From Candidatus Rifleibacterium amylolyticum (GTDB taxonomy: Bacteria > Muiribacteriota > Ozemobacteria > Ozemobacterales > Ozemobacteraceae), in assembly GCA_009917695.1 (NCBI GenBank), contig JAACJG010000001.1:517219-581218 (forward strand): a stretch of 64,000 nucleotides of DNA. The letters are read 5' to 3'. The translations under genes and the position numbers were made by a program. Each line of letters begins with the position of its first letter. Position 1 is the stretch's first letter. Below, in pieces: positions 17,417-24,177 of the stretch. The notes beneath the pieces were generated by a model. It was not told the DNA's origin, did not search any database, and worked only from the letters and a program-made list of their open reading frames with translations.

Positions 17417-18574
17417 ATGCTCAAAAAAACAGCCGGAGCACTTATATTGGCTGCGTTGGTAACTTTTGCTGCTCCGACCTATGCCCGGGACGGCGTGGTC
17501 AGAGGCAGTTACGTGAATCTGCGCAGCGAAGGTCGTTTTAACTCACCCATTGTTGGCCGGAAAATGCGTGGCGATAAATATCGCATACTTTTCGAAGATA
17601 GAAAATGGATCAAAGTGGAATTTGAAGACGGCGTCACCGGCTGGCTTTATCAGACCAGCACCGAGTTGAGTGGAGATCTGCCGCAGGAGTCGGCTGATGC
17701 AACTGCCAGCGCCCCGGCTGAACCAGCCAAAGAACCGGCGGATCAGGCGAAGGCCCCGGATAAGGATGACAAAAAAGCGGCCGATAAAGCTGCTGATAAA
17801 GCGGCGAAGCCGGCTGCCGGAAACGACAAAAAGACAGAAGACAAGGCTGTTGTCAAGAAGGCCGAACCGACCAAAGACAGCAAACAGGCAGACAGCAAGG
17901 CCGCTGACAACAAGACGGCTGACAAAAAGGCCGAACCGGCAAAAGGTGCAGAAGTTGCCGGTAAGTCCGACAAGCAGAATAAGGCTGATAAACCAGAAGA
18001 TAAGAAGCAGGCAGAGCCTGCCGAAAGAATGGCAAAGCCGATTCCGGCAAGTGTCGTCGAAGTTTCAGGCAGCGCCGAAGAGCTCTATAACGAAGCAATA
18101 AGGCTTTATGAAAAAAAGCAGTATGTTCAGGCTCTTGACAAGAACATGCAGGCGATCAAAAAAGCGCCGCAGAACGCTGAAATTCTCAATAACATCGGTA
18201 ACTGTCAGTTCAAGCTCGGCAGAATCGATGAAGCCCTCAAATCTTGGAAAGAAGCACTCAAGATCTCGCCGCGTTCCGGTAAAATCAGCAATAACCTTGG
18301 TATAGCCTTTTACCAGCTTGATAAAAACAAGGATGCCATCGAATATTACAAAAAGGCCATTCTGTTCGAACCAGATTTTCCGGATCCCTATTACAACCTT
18401 GCCTCAGTTTATGGCTTTACCGGCAAGTTCGAGGATGCGATAGTTAACTATAAAAAATTTCTCGAATTTTCGCCGGATGCAACCATGAAAAAACTCGCAG
18501 ATGAGCGTATAGCCTACTGCGAGCGGCAAATCGCCAAAACCGGTAAAACCGATAAAGCCGATAAGAAGAACTAG
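17417..18574 (+). CDS. Exported SH3b-domain and TPR protein with a Lys/Ala-rich linker
   Basis: 385 residues. Start 17417 (MLKKTAGAL) follows GGAGG by 5 nt; ATGs at 17402 and 17405 lie before the ribosome site. A signal peptide (1-23, ending TYA) is followed by a bacterial SH3 domain (about 26-84: YVNLRSEGRFNSPIVG, GWLYQTS), a low-complexity linker of about 130 residues made of Lys, Ala, Asp and Pro, and three to four TPR units (about 215-370; for example 'AEILNNIGNCQFKLGRIDEA'). SH3b domains often bind peptidoglycan, so this is a plausible cell-wall-linked scaffold. The linker is repetitive at DNA level and may vary in length between strains. Confidence 0.8.
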   Translation: MLKKTAGALILAALVTFAAPTYARDGVVRGSYVNLRSEGRFNSPIVGRKMRGDKYRILFEDRKWIKVEFEDGVTGWLYQTSTELSGDLPQESADATASAPAEPAKEPADQAKAPDKDDKKAADKAADKAAKPAAGNDKKTEDKAVVKKAEPTKDSKQADSKAADNKTADKKAEPAKGAEVAGKSDKQNKADKPEDKKQAEPAERMAKPIPASVVEVSGSAEELYNEAIRLYEKKQYVQALDKNMQAIKKAPQNAEILNNIGNCQFKLGRIDEALKSWKEALKISPRSGKISNNLGIAFYQLDKNKDAIEYYKKAILFEPDFPDPYYNLASVYGFTGKFEDAIVNYKKFLEFSPDATMKKLADERIAYCERQIAKTGKTDKADKKN

Positions 18575-18606
18575 TTTTTTGCCAACATTTCGCGTGTCGT
18601 TTCGCT

Positions 18607-18692
18607 GTCATTGCGAGGAGCGTAGCGACGAAGCAATCCCATGGACAAAGAGATTGCTTCCTGCTTCGGCTTCGCCTCGCAGTCGCAATGAC
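18607..18692. repeat. Dispersed two-hairpin repeat, full copy (86 bp)
   Basis: Outer inverted repeats GTCATTGCGA (18607-18616) and TCGCAATGAC (18683-18692); inner inverted repeats GAAGCAATC (18630-18638) and GATTGCTTC (18652-18660). It lies between two convergent genes. A half copy is at 43827-43858 and a diverged one at 41153-41204. The layout matches the element at 55157-55247 although the sequence differs. Confidence 0.7.
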
Positions 18693-18728
18693 GTTAAAAT
18701 TTTGAACTCTTAAATGACAAAGAGATAG

Positions 18729-20585
18729 TTAGAAGTCTCTTTTGAATCTGAATATCGAGCCGGAACGGGTGGTTACCAGCAAGCCTTCGTCGAGCAGAGT
18801 CAGCGAGTCTTCCTGTAACTCTCCGTTGACATGCAGGCGCCACTTCTCGTGCTTGCTGCCGTAGTGAATGCAGTATATCCAGCCGTCCTGTGTGCCGATA
18901 TACATGATTTTATCTTCAAACAGCGGGCGGGTAACGAAAATTTTGTTTTCTGCCTTGAAAATGACGATAGCATCGCGCATTTCGTCATCAATTTTGATGA
19001 TTTCGTCGCGATGGGCGACAATACCGTGACTGAGATCCTGAACTACCGGCACAAGATCGAGGCGACGCGGCAGCACGTTAGCCATATAGATATTCTTGCC
19101 GCCGTCAATTTCGACTTTGTGGAAAATGCCTTCATCAGTCAGCAGGCTGGCCTGCAAACCCCGGCAATACACCGGGCCGTTGCTGCCCAGAGCCGGGTTG
19201 CTGGCCTGGTAAATTTTTCTGCCGTCTGCAAGCGCAATGGTGACGACTTCGCCTGATTTGAAGCCTGCAATCAGCCTGTCTTCATCACGAGACAAAAAGC
19301 CTTTCTGGCTGCGCCCACTGACTTTTGGAGTGCCATGCTGGTATTGCCAGAGCTGCTCGCCGGTATCGCGGTTAATGCAGCGAATAAGCCCGTTATGGCA
19401 GCTTATTACCAGCATATCGCCAGCTTCGAGAAAATAGCCGTCTTCAAGGTATGTGTCGGGAAAGGCCCTATTAGCGCGAACCTGCAGGTCCATCTGTTTG
19501 AACCAGAGCTGCGTGCCGTCGTCGACTTTGTAAACGCCGGCAAAGCCATAATCATACTGGACGAAAACCTTGTTTCCGCCATCAACTATTCTGGTGGTCA
19601 GCGGCACATTATTGAACAGTTCTTTTTTGTCTTCGCTGATTTCAAGGTTCGGAAAACTTGCAGGATATGGTGTCTTCCAGGTGTTCATGCTCATGTCGCG
19701 GTTAAAGCCATAAAGGGCTTCGCTGTCGCAGAAAACCGGGGTCATGCTTCGTTGAACACCTTTGTGAACTACGGCGGGTTTGAATTTCTGGCTGTTGACA
19801 ATGTTTCCGGTTTTGAGGTCGAGTGCGGCTATCTTATTTTCGCGTTCAATCCACAGGTGATCGGCGCCAAGAATGTAATTGCCGGGAGTTCGCGTAACGA
19901 ATCTTTCGACCGGTTCGTAAACAGCCGGGCGCTGCCAGACCAGCTTGTCGGTTGTGTCTGAAGACATCGATGCGTAGGAATAGAAGCCGAACTGAATGCC
20001 GATAAGAAGGGCAATTGCGCCACCAAAACCCGCTACTCTGCCATCACCCCATTCTTTGCCAAAAAGGATTTCGAAAAATGATTTGACGACCAGCGACACA
20101 AAAAACTGCGCAAAAGTTATACCTGCGATAATCGCGGTCATGCTTCCCGTTACCAGAAGGTTATAGGGAATATCCTTGCGTGTCCAGGCCGATTTGATAA
20201 TGAGTCCGATGCTGCGGAAATTCTCGGACATCGGCGTATAGAAGTCGCCGAACCACGCCGTGAAGATGCCCATTACCAGGGCTGCTCCAGCAATGGTCGA
20301 ATAAATCATCGAGCGCATGAGCATTTGCGAAAACATCAGTACGAGCAGAATCGAACCGAGCATCACATAGGTCGAGTAAGTGGTAAGCGGAAAAGTCGAG
20401 AAACTCCCGAAACTTTTGCCAAGAAAAAAGAACTGCAACGTCACTACCAGGGCAAGCGGCAGCATCATGAAGAAATTTTTGAGGCTTTCTTTAATGCGGT
20501 CTTTTCTTGTCGGCTTGGGTGCTTCTTCCTGTTTCTTGATGATTAAGTTTACAGGGTTTGCTGTTACAATCGGCACGTCATCCAT
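18729..20585 (-). CDS. Membrane protein with C-terminal PQQ-like beta-propeller
   Basis: 618 residues. AGGAGGGG (20590-20597) is an excellent ribosome site for the ATG at 20585. After a basic cytoplasmic N-terminus (1-36) there are about five or six membrane helices up to residue about 205. The remaining 400 residues carry repeated strands of the PQQ/quinoprotein propeller kind: 'GADHLWIERENKIAALDLKT', 'INRDTGEQLWQYQ', 'IGTQDGWIYCIHY'. Cofactor-type Trp docking motifs are partial, so a binding or scaffold role is likelier than dehydrogenase activity. It is divergent from the sensor gene at 20782. Confidence 0.75.
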   Translation of the reverse strand: MDDVPIVTANPVNLIIKKQEEAPKPTRKDRIKESLKNFFMMLPLALVVTLQFFFLGKSFGSFSTFPLTTYSTYVMLGSILLVLMFSQMLMRSMIYSTIAGAALVMGIFTAWFGDFYTPMSENFRSIGLIIKSAWTRKDIPYNLLVTGSMTAIIAGITFAQFFVSLVVKSFFEILFGKEWGDGRVAGFGGAIALLIGIQFGFYSYASMSSDTTDKLVWQRPAVYEPVERFVTRTPGNYILGADHLWIERENKIAALDLKTGNIVNSQKFKPAVVHKGVQRSMTPVFCDSEALYGFNRDMSMNTWKTPYPASFPNLEISEDKKELFNNVPLTTRIVDGGNKVFVQYDYGFAGVYKVDDGTQLWFKQMDLQVRANRAFPDTYLEDGYFLEAGDMLVISCHNGLIRCINRDTGEQLWQYQHGTPKVSGRSQKGFLSRDEDRLIAGFKSGEVVTIALADGRKIYQASNPALGSNGPVYCRGLQASLLTDEGIFHKVEIDGGKNIYMANVLPRRLDLVPVVQDLSHGIVAHRDEIIKIDDEMRDAIVIFKAENKIFVTRPLFEDKIMYIGTQDGWIYCIHYGSKHEKWRLHVNGELQEDSLTLLDEGLLVTTRSGSIFRFKRDF

Positions 20586-20697
20586 GTTTCCCCTCCTGTA
20601 AAACTGGTCTGCACACAGCCCCTATCGGCGCATTTGCCAAAATCATTAATCGAAGAAGAAAAAAGGTCGATCATTCGATTGTAAAAGTAAAACATTC

Positions 20698-20726
20698 TTG
20701 ACACTGGTCTGAGTAGTGAATAGAAT
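20698..20726 (+). promoter_or_regulatory. Promoter of the HATPase-GAF-GGDEF gene
   Basis: TTGACA (20698-20703), 17 nt, TAGAAT (20721-20726), identical in hexamers and spacing to 1177-1205. The expected transcript start near 20733 excludes the in-frame GTG 20716 and ATG 20725 as start codons. Confidence 0.7.
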
Positions 20727-20781
20727 GTCTGTATCGTGTGAATTCCTCTTGCCGTCTAGAGGTAGTTTAAGGAGGCTCTCT

Positions 20782-22767
20782 TTGCCGTCGATGGTATCCC
20801 ACCTGTTTTTTAAATTGGCTAACGAAAAGGATTCCGAGCTCGAAGCCTGTGAATACCTCGATACTTTTGCAAAAAAGTGCGGGTTTGCTTCAGAGACCAT
20901 TGATGAAATGAGGCTTGCCTTCATAGAAGGGCTCATTAACGCAAAAGAACACGCTCCCAAAGATATTCCTGACGGCAGTAAAAGAGATATCCATGTAGCG
21001 CTTTCTTACGCAGACGACATGATCCAGATTCAGATCCGTGATTTTGGCAAGGGCTTTGACCCTACAGTCGTTGAAAAGCCAGATATCCGCAAGAAGCTCA
21101 AGTCCTCGCATAAACGCGGCTGGGGCCTGATGCTCATGGAAAAACTCATGGACGGCGCCGAGATTACATCTTTTCCGCCGTCTGGCACTCTCATTCAGCT
21201 GGTTAAAAAGAGAGTTTCGGCCGAAACCGCCGCAGAAGTCGATACTCTGCGCGAACATAAGCGTGTCGAACGCCTCAAATACATTCTTGGCAGTTTCATC
21301 GACCTGAGCTCATTCCTCTGTCAGAGCAAGAATCTGCAGGCTGGTCTGCGCTCGATGCTGCGTATTCTGCTCGGCACCATGGGCGTCTCGCGCGGCGCCA
21401 TCTATACTTTTGAGAATGACAACGAAAGTCTGGAATGTTTCGTTGATATCAAACTTCGCGCCAATGCCCGCCTGCCACAGGTGAAAATCAGCAGCAAAAC
21501 TTTTGAAAAGTTTGCGCTCAAAGATGACGGTGAAGTGACAGAACTGGTTCAGAGCGAAATCAGCGCCTTCAAAGAAAATTTCAAAGATGGCGAGATCGAG
21601 CATATCTACGTTCTGCGCACCGATAACCAGTATCAGGGGCTGCTTGTGCTCGGCGCCCGCTTCCGCAAGGAAGAAGAAGAAACTCTTGATAAAGAGCTCC
21701 TCACCACGATTTCGCGCAATATCTCGTCGGCAATCAATACATATCGTCTGATGCAGAACCTTCGCGATGCCAATGAGAGCCTCGACCGCAGAATCAACGA
21801 ACTCGATGCCGTGCGTGAAGCCAGTCAGACCATCTCTTCTGAGCTGGAAATTGAGAACCTGCCGTTTACTGTCGAGGGTATTTTCCGTAGCATCATGGGA
21901 ATTCAGAAGTTCTCGATGTGCATTTTCGATCCTACCGAAAATCGCTTCAACATCTGCCCCAACAGCCGTGGACTGCCTTCGACTCTTGATCTCTGGTCAT
22001 CACCGGTCTCGCAGTATGTCATCGAAAAGATGGCCCCGGTTTATGTCGCCGATACCAAATGTGAAGAGCGCTTCAACTTTATGCGCTCGAAAAGCTACGC
22101 AACCAGTTCCTTTATCGTAATCCCGATTATTGTTCAGGATGAGGTTCTTGGTCTGGTCAACCTGACCGATAAAGAAGGTGACAAGCTTAACGATCGCGAC
22201 TTTGAACTGGCTCAGCTGTTGTGCAGCCAGCTCGGTATCGCTATCAAGAATGCCAACCTTTACAAGCGCGGTATTACTGATGGTATGACCCGTCTTTATA
22301 CGAACCATTACTTCAAAGTTCGCCTGTCTCAGGAAATCTCACGCCTGCGCCGTGTCAAATCGCCTCTGTCGGTAATCATGGCCAGTGTCGATAACCTTGA
22401 GAGCCTGCTGCATAAGCACGGCGCGGCCTTTAAAGATGCCGTTCTGGTAAAAGTCGGTTCGGCGGTCAAGCGGGTGATTCGCTTTAATGACCTGCCCTGC
22501 CGCTACGAAGGCGACAAGTTTGCCATAATTCTGCCTGACACAGCCAACGAAGGCAGTCACACCGCTGCCAACAAAATTGTCGATACCATTCGCACTCTTT
22601 CGGTAAGGCATCTCGACAAAGAAGAGAAGGTGACAGTCAGCCTCGCAATCGTCGAATTCAAAGTAACGATGAATATCGGCCAGTTTATCGAAACCGCCGA
22701 ACGTTTGCTCTCTCTCGCTCAAAAGCAGGGCGGCAATCGCATCATCGACGACTCTTCCGCCTCATAA
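20782..22767 (+). CDS. Signalling protein: RsbW-like HATPase, GAF domains and degenerate GGDEF domain
   Basis: 661 residues from a TTG start at 20782, chosen because AAGGAGG (20769-20775) is 6 nt upstream and upstream starts precede the promoter's start site. Domains: RsbW/anti-sigma-kinase-like ATPase (about 1-145; N box 'EGLINAKEHA', G boxes 'DFGKGFDP' and 'RGWGLMLMEK'); a first GAF-like region (about 175-320); a short coiled coil; a GAF domain (about 345-490); a C-terminal GGDEF-fold domain (about 500-655). The signature at 576-580 reads EGDKF instead of GGDEF, so cyclase activity is doubtful. A histidine phosphoacceptor is not apparent. It probably integrates ligand sensing with protein phosphorylation or c-di-GMP binding. 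Confidence 0.82.
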   Translation: MPSMVSHLFFKLANEKDSELEACEYLDTFAKKCGFASETIDEMRLAFIEGLINAKEHAPKDIPDGSKRDIHVALSYADDMIQIQIRDFGKGFDPTVVEKPDIRKKLKSSHKRGWGLMLMEKLMDGAEITSFPPSGTLIQLVKKRVSAETAAEVDTLREHKRVERLKYILGSFIDLSSFLCQSKNLQAGLRSMLRILLGTMGVSRGAIYTFENDNESLECFVDIKLRANARLPQVKISSKTFEKFALKDDGEVTELVQSEISAFKENFKDGEIEHIYVLRTDNQYQGLLVLGARFRKEEEETLDKELLTTISRNISSAINTYRLMQNLRDANESLDRRINELDAVREASQTISSELEIENLPFTVEGIFRSIMGIQKFSMCIFDPTENRFNICPNSRGLPSTLDLWSSPVSQYVIEKMAPVYVADTKCEERFNFMRSKSYATSSFIVIPIIVQDEVLGLVNLTDKEGDKLNDRDFELAQLLCSQLGIAIKNANLYKRGITDGMTRLYTNHYFKVRLSQEISRLRRVKSPLSVIMASVDNLESLLHKHGAAFKDAVLVKVGSAVKRVIRFNDLPCRYEGDKFAIILPDTANEGSHTAANKIVDTIRTLSVRHLDKEEKVTVSLAIVEFKVTMNIGQFIETAERLLSLAQKQGGNRIIDDSSAS

Positions 22768-22801
22768 ATCCTTGTTAAAATACTGAATTTGTTCTACAGC
22801 T

Positions 22802-22837
22802 CAGGGGTTCAACACATGTTGAACCCCTGCATCTTTT
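22802..22837 (+). terminator. Intrinsic terminator after the sensor gene
   Basis: Thirteen-base inverted repeat CAGGGGTTCAACA / TGTTGAACCCCTG (22802-22814, 22817-22829) followed by CATCTTTT ending at 22837. Confidence 0.75.
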
Positions 22838-23046
22838 CCCGTGTTTTCGTAATCGTGCTCGTAATCGTAATCGTGCTCGCTATCGCTCATTGTCATTCTG
22901 CCCCGCACGCCGCTATTCGTCATCCTGCGCGTAGTCGCAGGATACAGAACCCCGGTAAAAGCATGGATTCTGCGACTTCGCTTCGCTCCGCGCAGAATGA
23001 CAATGTTATGCGCTCTTCGTGCTCGTGCTCGTGCTCGCTATCGTAA
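22838..23046. repeat. Composite repeat region with hexamer-like arrays flanking a 38-bp dispersed repeat
   Basis: Both edges consist of short TCGTGC/TCGTAA-type units (22847-22885 and 23014-23045). Between them lie CATTCTGC...GCAGAATG inverted repeats and a 38-bp sequence (22962-22999) that is identical to 34016-34053. The region codes for nothing recognisable; an 85-codon frame across it is an artefact of the repeats. Similar TCGTAA units recur near 43740. Confidence 0.65.
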
Positions 23047-23060
23047 TTAAATCTGCACAT

Positions 23061-23094
23061 AAAAAAACAGCCTCGTAAACACGAGGCTGTTTTT
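23061..23094 (-). terminator. Bidirectional intrinsic terminator
   Basis: Fourteen-base-pair stem centred on an AAAC loop (ACAGCCTCGT / ACGAGGCTGT with A/T flanks). On the minus strand it ends in seven T residues, terminating the secreted-protein gene that stops at 23111. Confidence 0.8.
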
Positions 23095-23110
23095 GCTTGA
23101 TCAGATTCGC

Positions 23111-24001
23111 TTAGTTTTCGGCTCCGATTGAGGTTACTACGTCTTCGCCGGTTGGTTCCTGCAGGATTTCATAGGTCTTGCCGCAGAGTTCCCAGGTGGG
23201 TTCTGACCAGCCACCTGATTTGGCGCGCAGAAGTTCGAACCAGACCTTGTTGATTTCGAACTTGCGGTTGATCTTGGTGGTGATGGCCTTGATGCGCTGG
23301 AACGAAACGTTGCAGACGATCATTGGCTGGCCGCCGACGTTCATGTTGAATGGTTCGGAAACTTTCAGATTCTTGATGGCTCCGCCAGTTACCAGACCCT
23401 GAAGGATGCTGAGCAGGTCGATGTTGATCGTCAGGCTTACGTTCCAGGTGGTTGATATGGTCTGTTCTTCATACTGCCAGGTAACGCCTTTGAATTCGCG
23501 ATCGAGTTCGCGGCCCTTGCGGTATTTGAAGCCAGGTTCAGAATAACCGTAGCCCGGGAAATATTCGCGGAACTGCTCTTCAGTCATGAAGCTGTTGCTG
23601 CCGCCATGAACTATTTCAAATTTCAAGGTTCCGAGTGTTGGGAAAAGAGCATCCCGGGCTCCAACTGGCAGCGAGCGATAAATGTCGCTGATCAGTTCTA
23701 TCTGCTGATAGCTTGGGCTTGCGCTTTTGATCGACTCGGCCAGAGCTTTACCTATGGCAACAGAAGTATCTGTGTGGTGTTTGATTGCTTTAGTCCAGTT
23801 AGCCTGGTTTTCTTCGCTCTGATCCTGGACGTATTTGTCATACAATTCCTGAATCTGCCAGTATTCGCTGATAGCTGCAAAAATACGCTGCTGGGTTGCA
23901 AAAAGAGGGTGATCGGCCGCTACTCCATCAAATGCTCCGGCCTGACAGGTAAAAAACGCGGCAAATACCGCCAGAACCAACATAAGTCTGTGTAATCGCA
24001 T
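23111..24001 (-). CDS. Secreted hypothetical protein
   Basis: 296 residues. The ATG at 24001 (MRLHRLMLVL) is preferred to 24007 because the AGGAG site is 8 nt from it but only 2 nt from the other. A signal peptide (about 1-23, ending AGA) is followed by a helical segment (about 25-110) and a beta-rich C-terminal half ('TTWNVSLTINIDLLSIL', 'MIVCNVSFQRIKAIT'). Two Cys in the mature part could form a disulphide. No family recognised. It is monocistronic, between its own promoter and a strong terminator. Confidence 0.65.
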   Translation of the reverse strand: MRLHRLMLVLAVFAAFFTCQAGAFDGVAADHPLFATQQRIFAAISEYWQIQELYDKYVQDQSEENQANWTKAIKHHTDTSVAIGKALAESIKSASPSYQQIELISDIYRSLPVGARDALFPTLGTLKFEIVHGGSNSFMTEEQFREYFPGYGYSEPGFKYRKGRELDREFKGVTWQYEEQTISTTWNVSLTINIDLLSILQGLVTGGAIKNLKVSEPFNMNVGGQPMIVCNVSFQRIKAITTKINRKFEINKVWFELLRAKSGGWSEPTWELCGKTYEILQEPTGEDVVTSIGAEN

Positions 24002-24051
24002 ACTCATTTCTCCTCATATACTTATTGGCATAGCCACAGGCTTTCGAATAT

Positions 24052-24081
24052 AGTATAACCATAGCTATCGACAAGCTGCAA
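24052..24081 (-). promoter_or_regulatory. Possible promoter of the secreted-protein gene
   Basis: On the minus strand TTGCAG (24081-24076), 18 nt, TATACT (24057-24052), about 50 nt upstream of the start at 24001. Confidence 0.4.
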
Positions 24082-24177
24082 TGGTGAAAAAGGGTACAAA
24101 AGCGCTGGTAAATAAGTCTCTCGTATTCAGGGTTCGCGGGGTGTTTTGCTGATTGCGCAACATAAAATATGCAGGGG

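Noticed and set aside
22789-23046. 85-codon open frame
   Set aside because: It runs through a terminator and repeat arrays (VIVLVIVIVL, SATSLRSAQND) and has no ribosome site; it is a by-product of the repeats.
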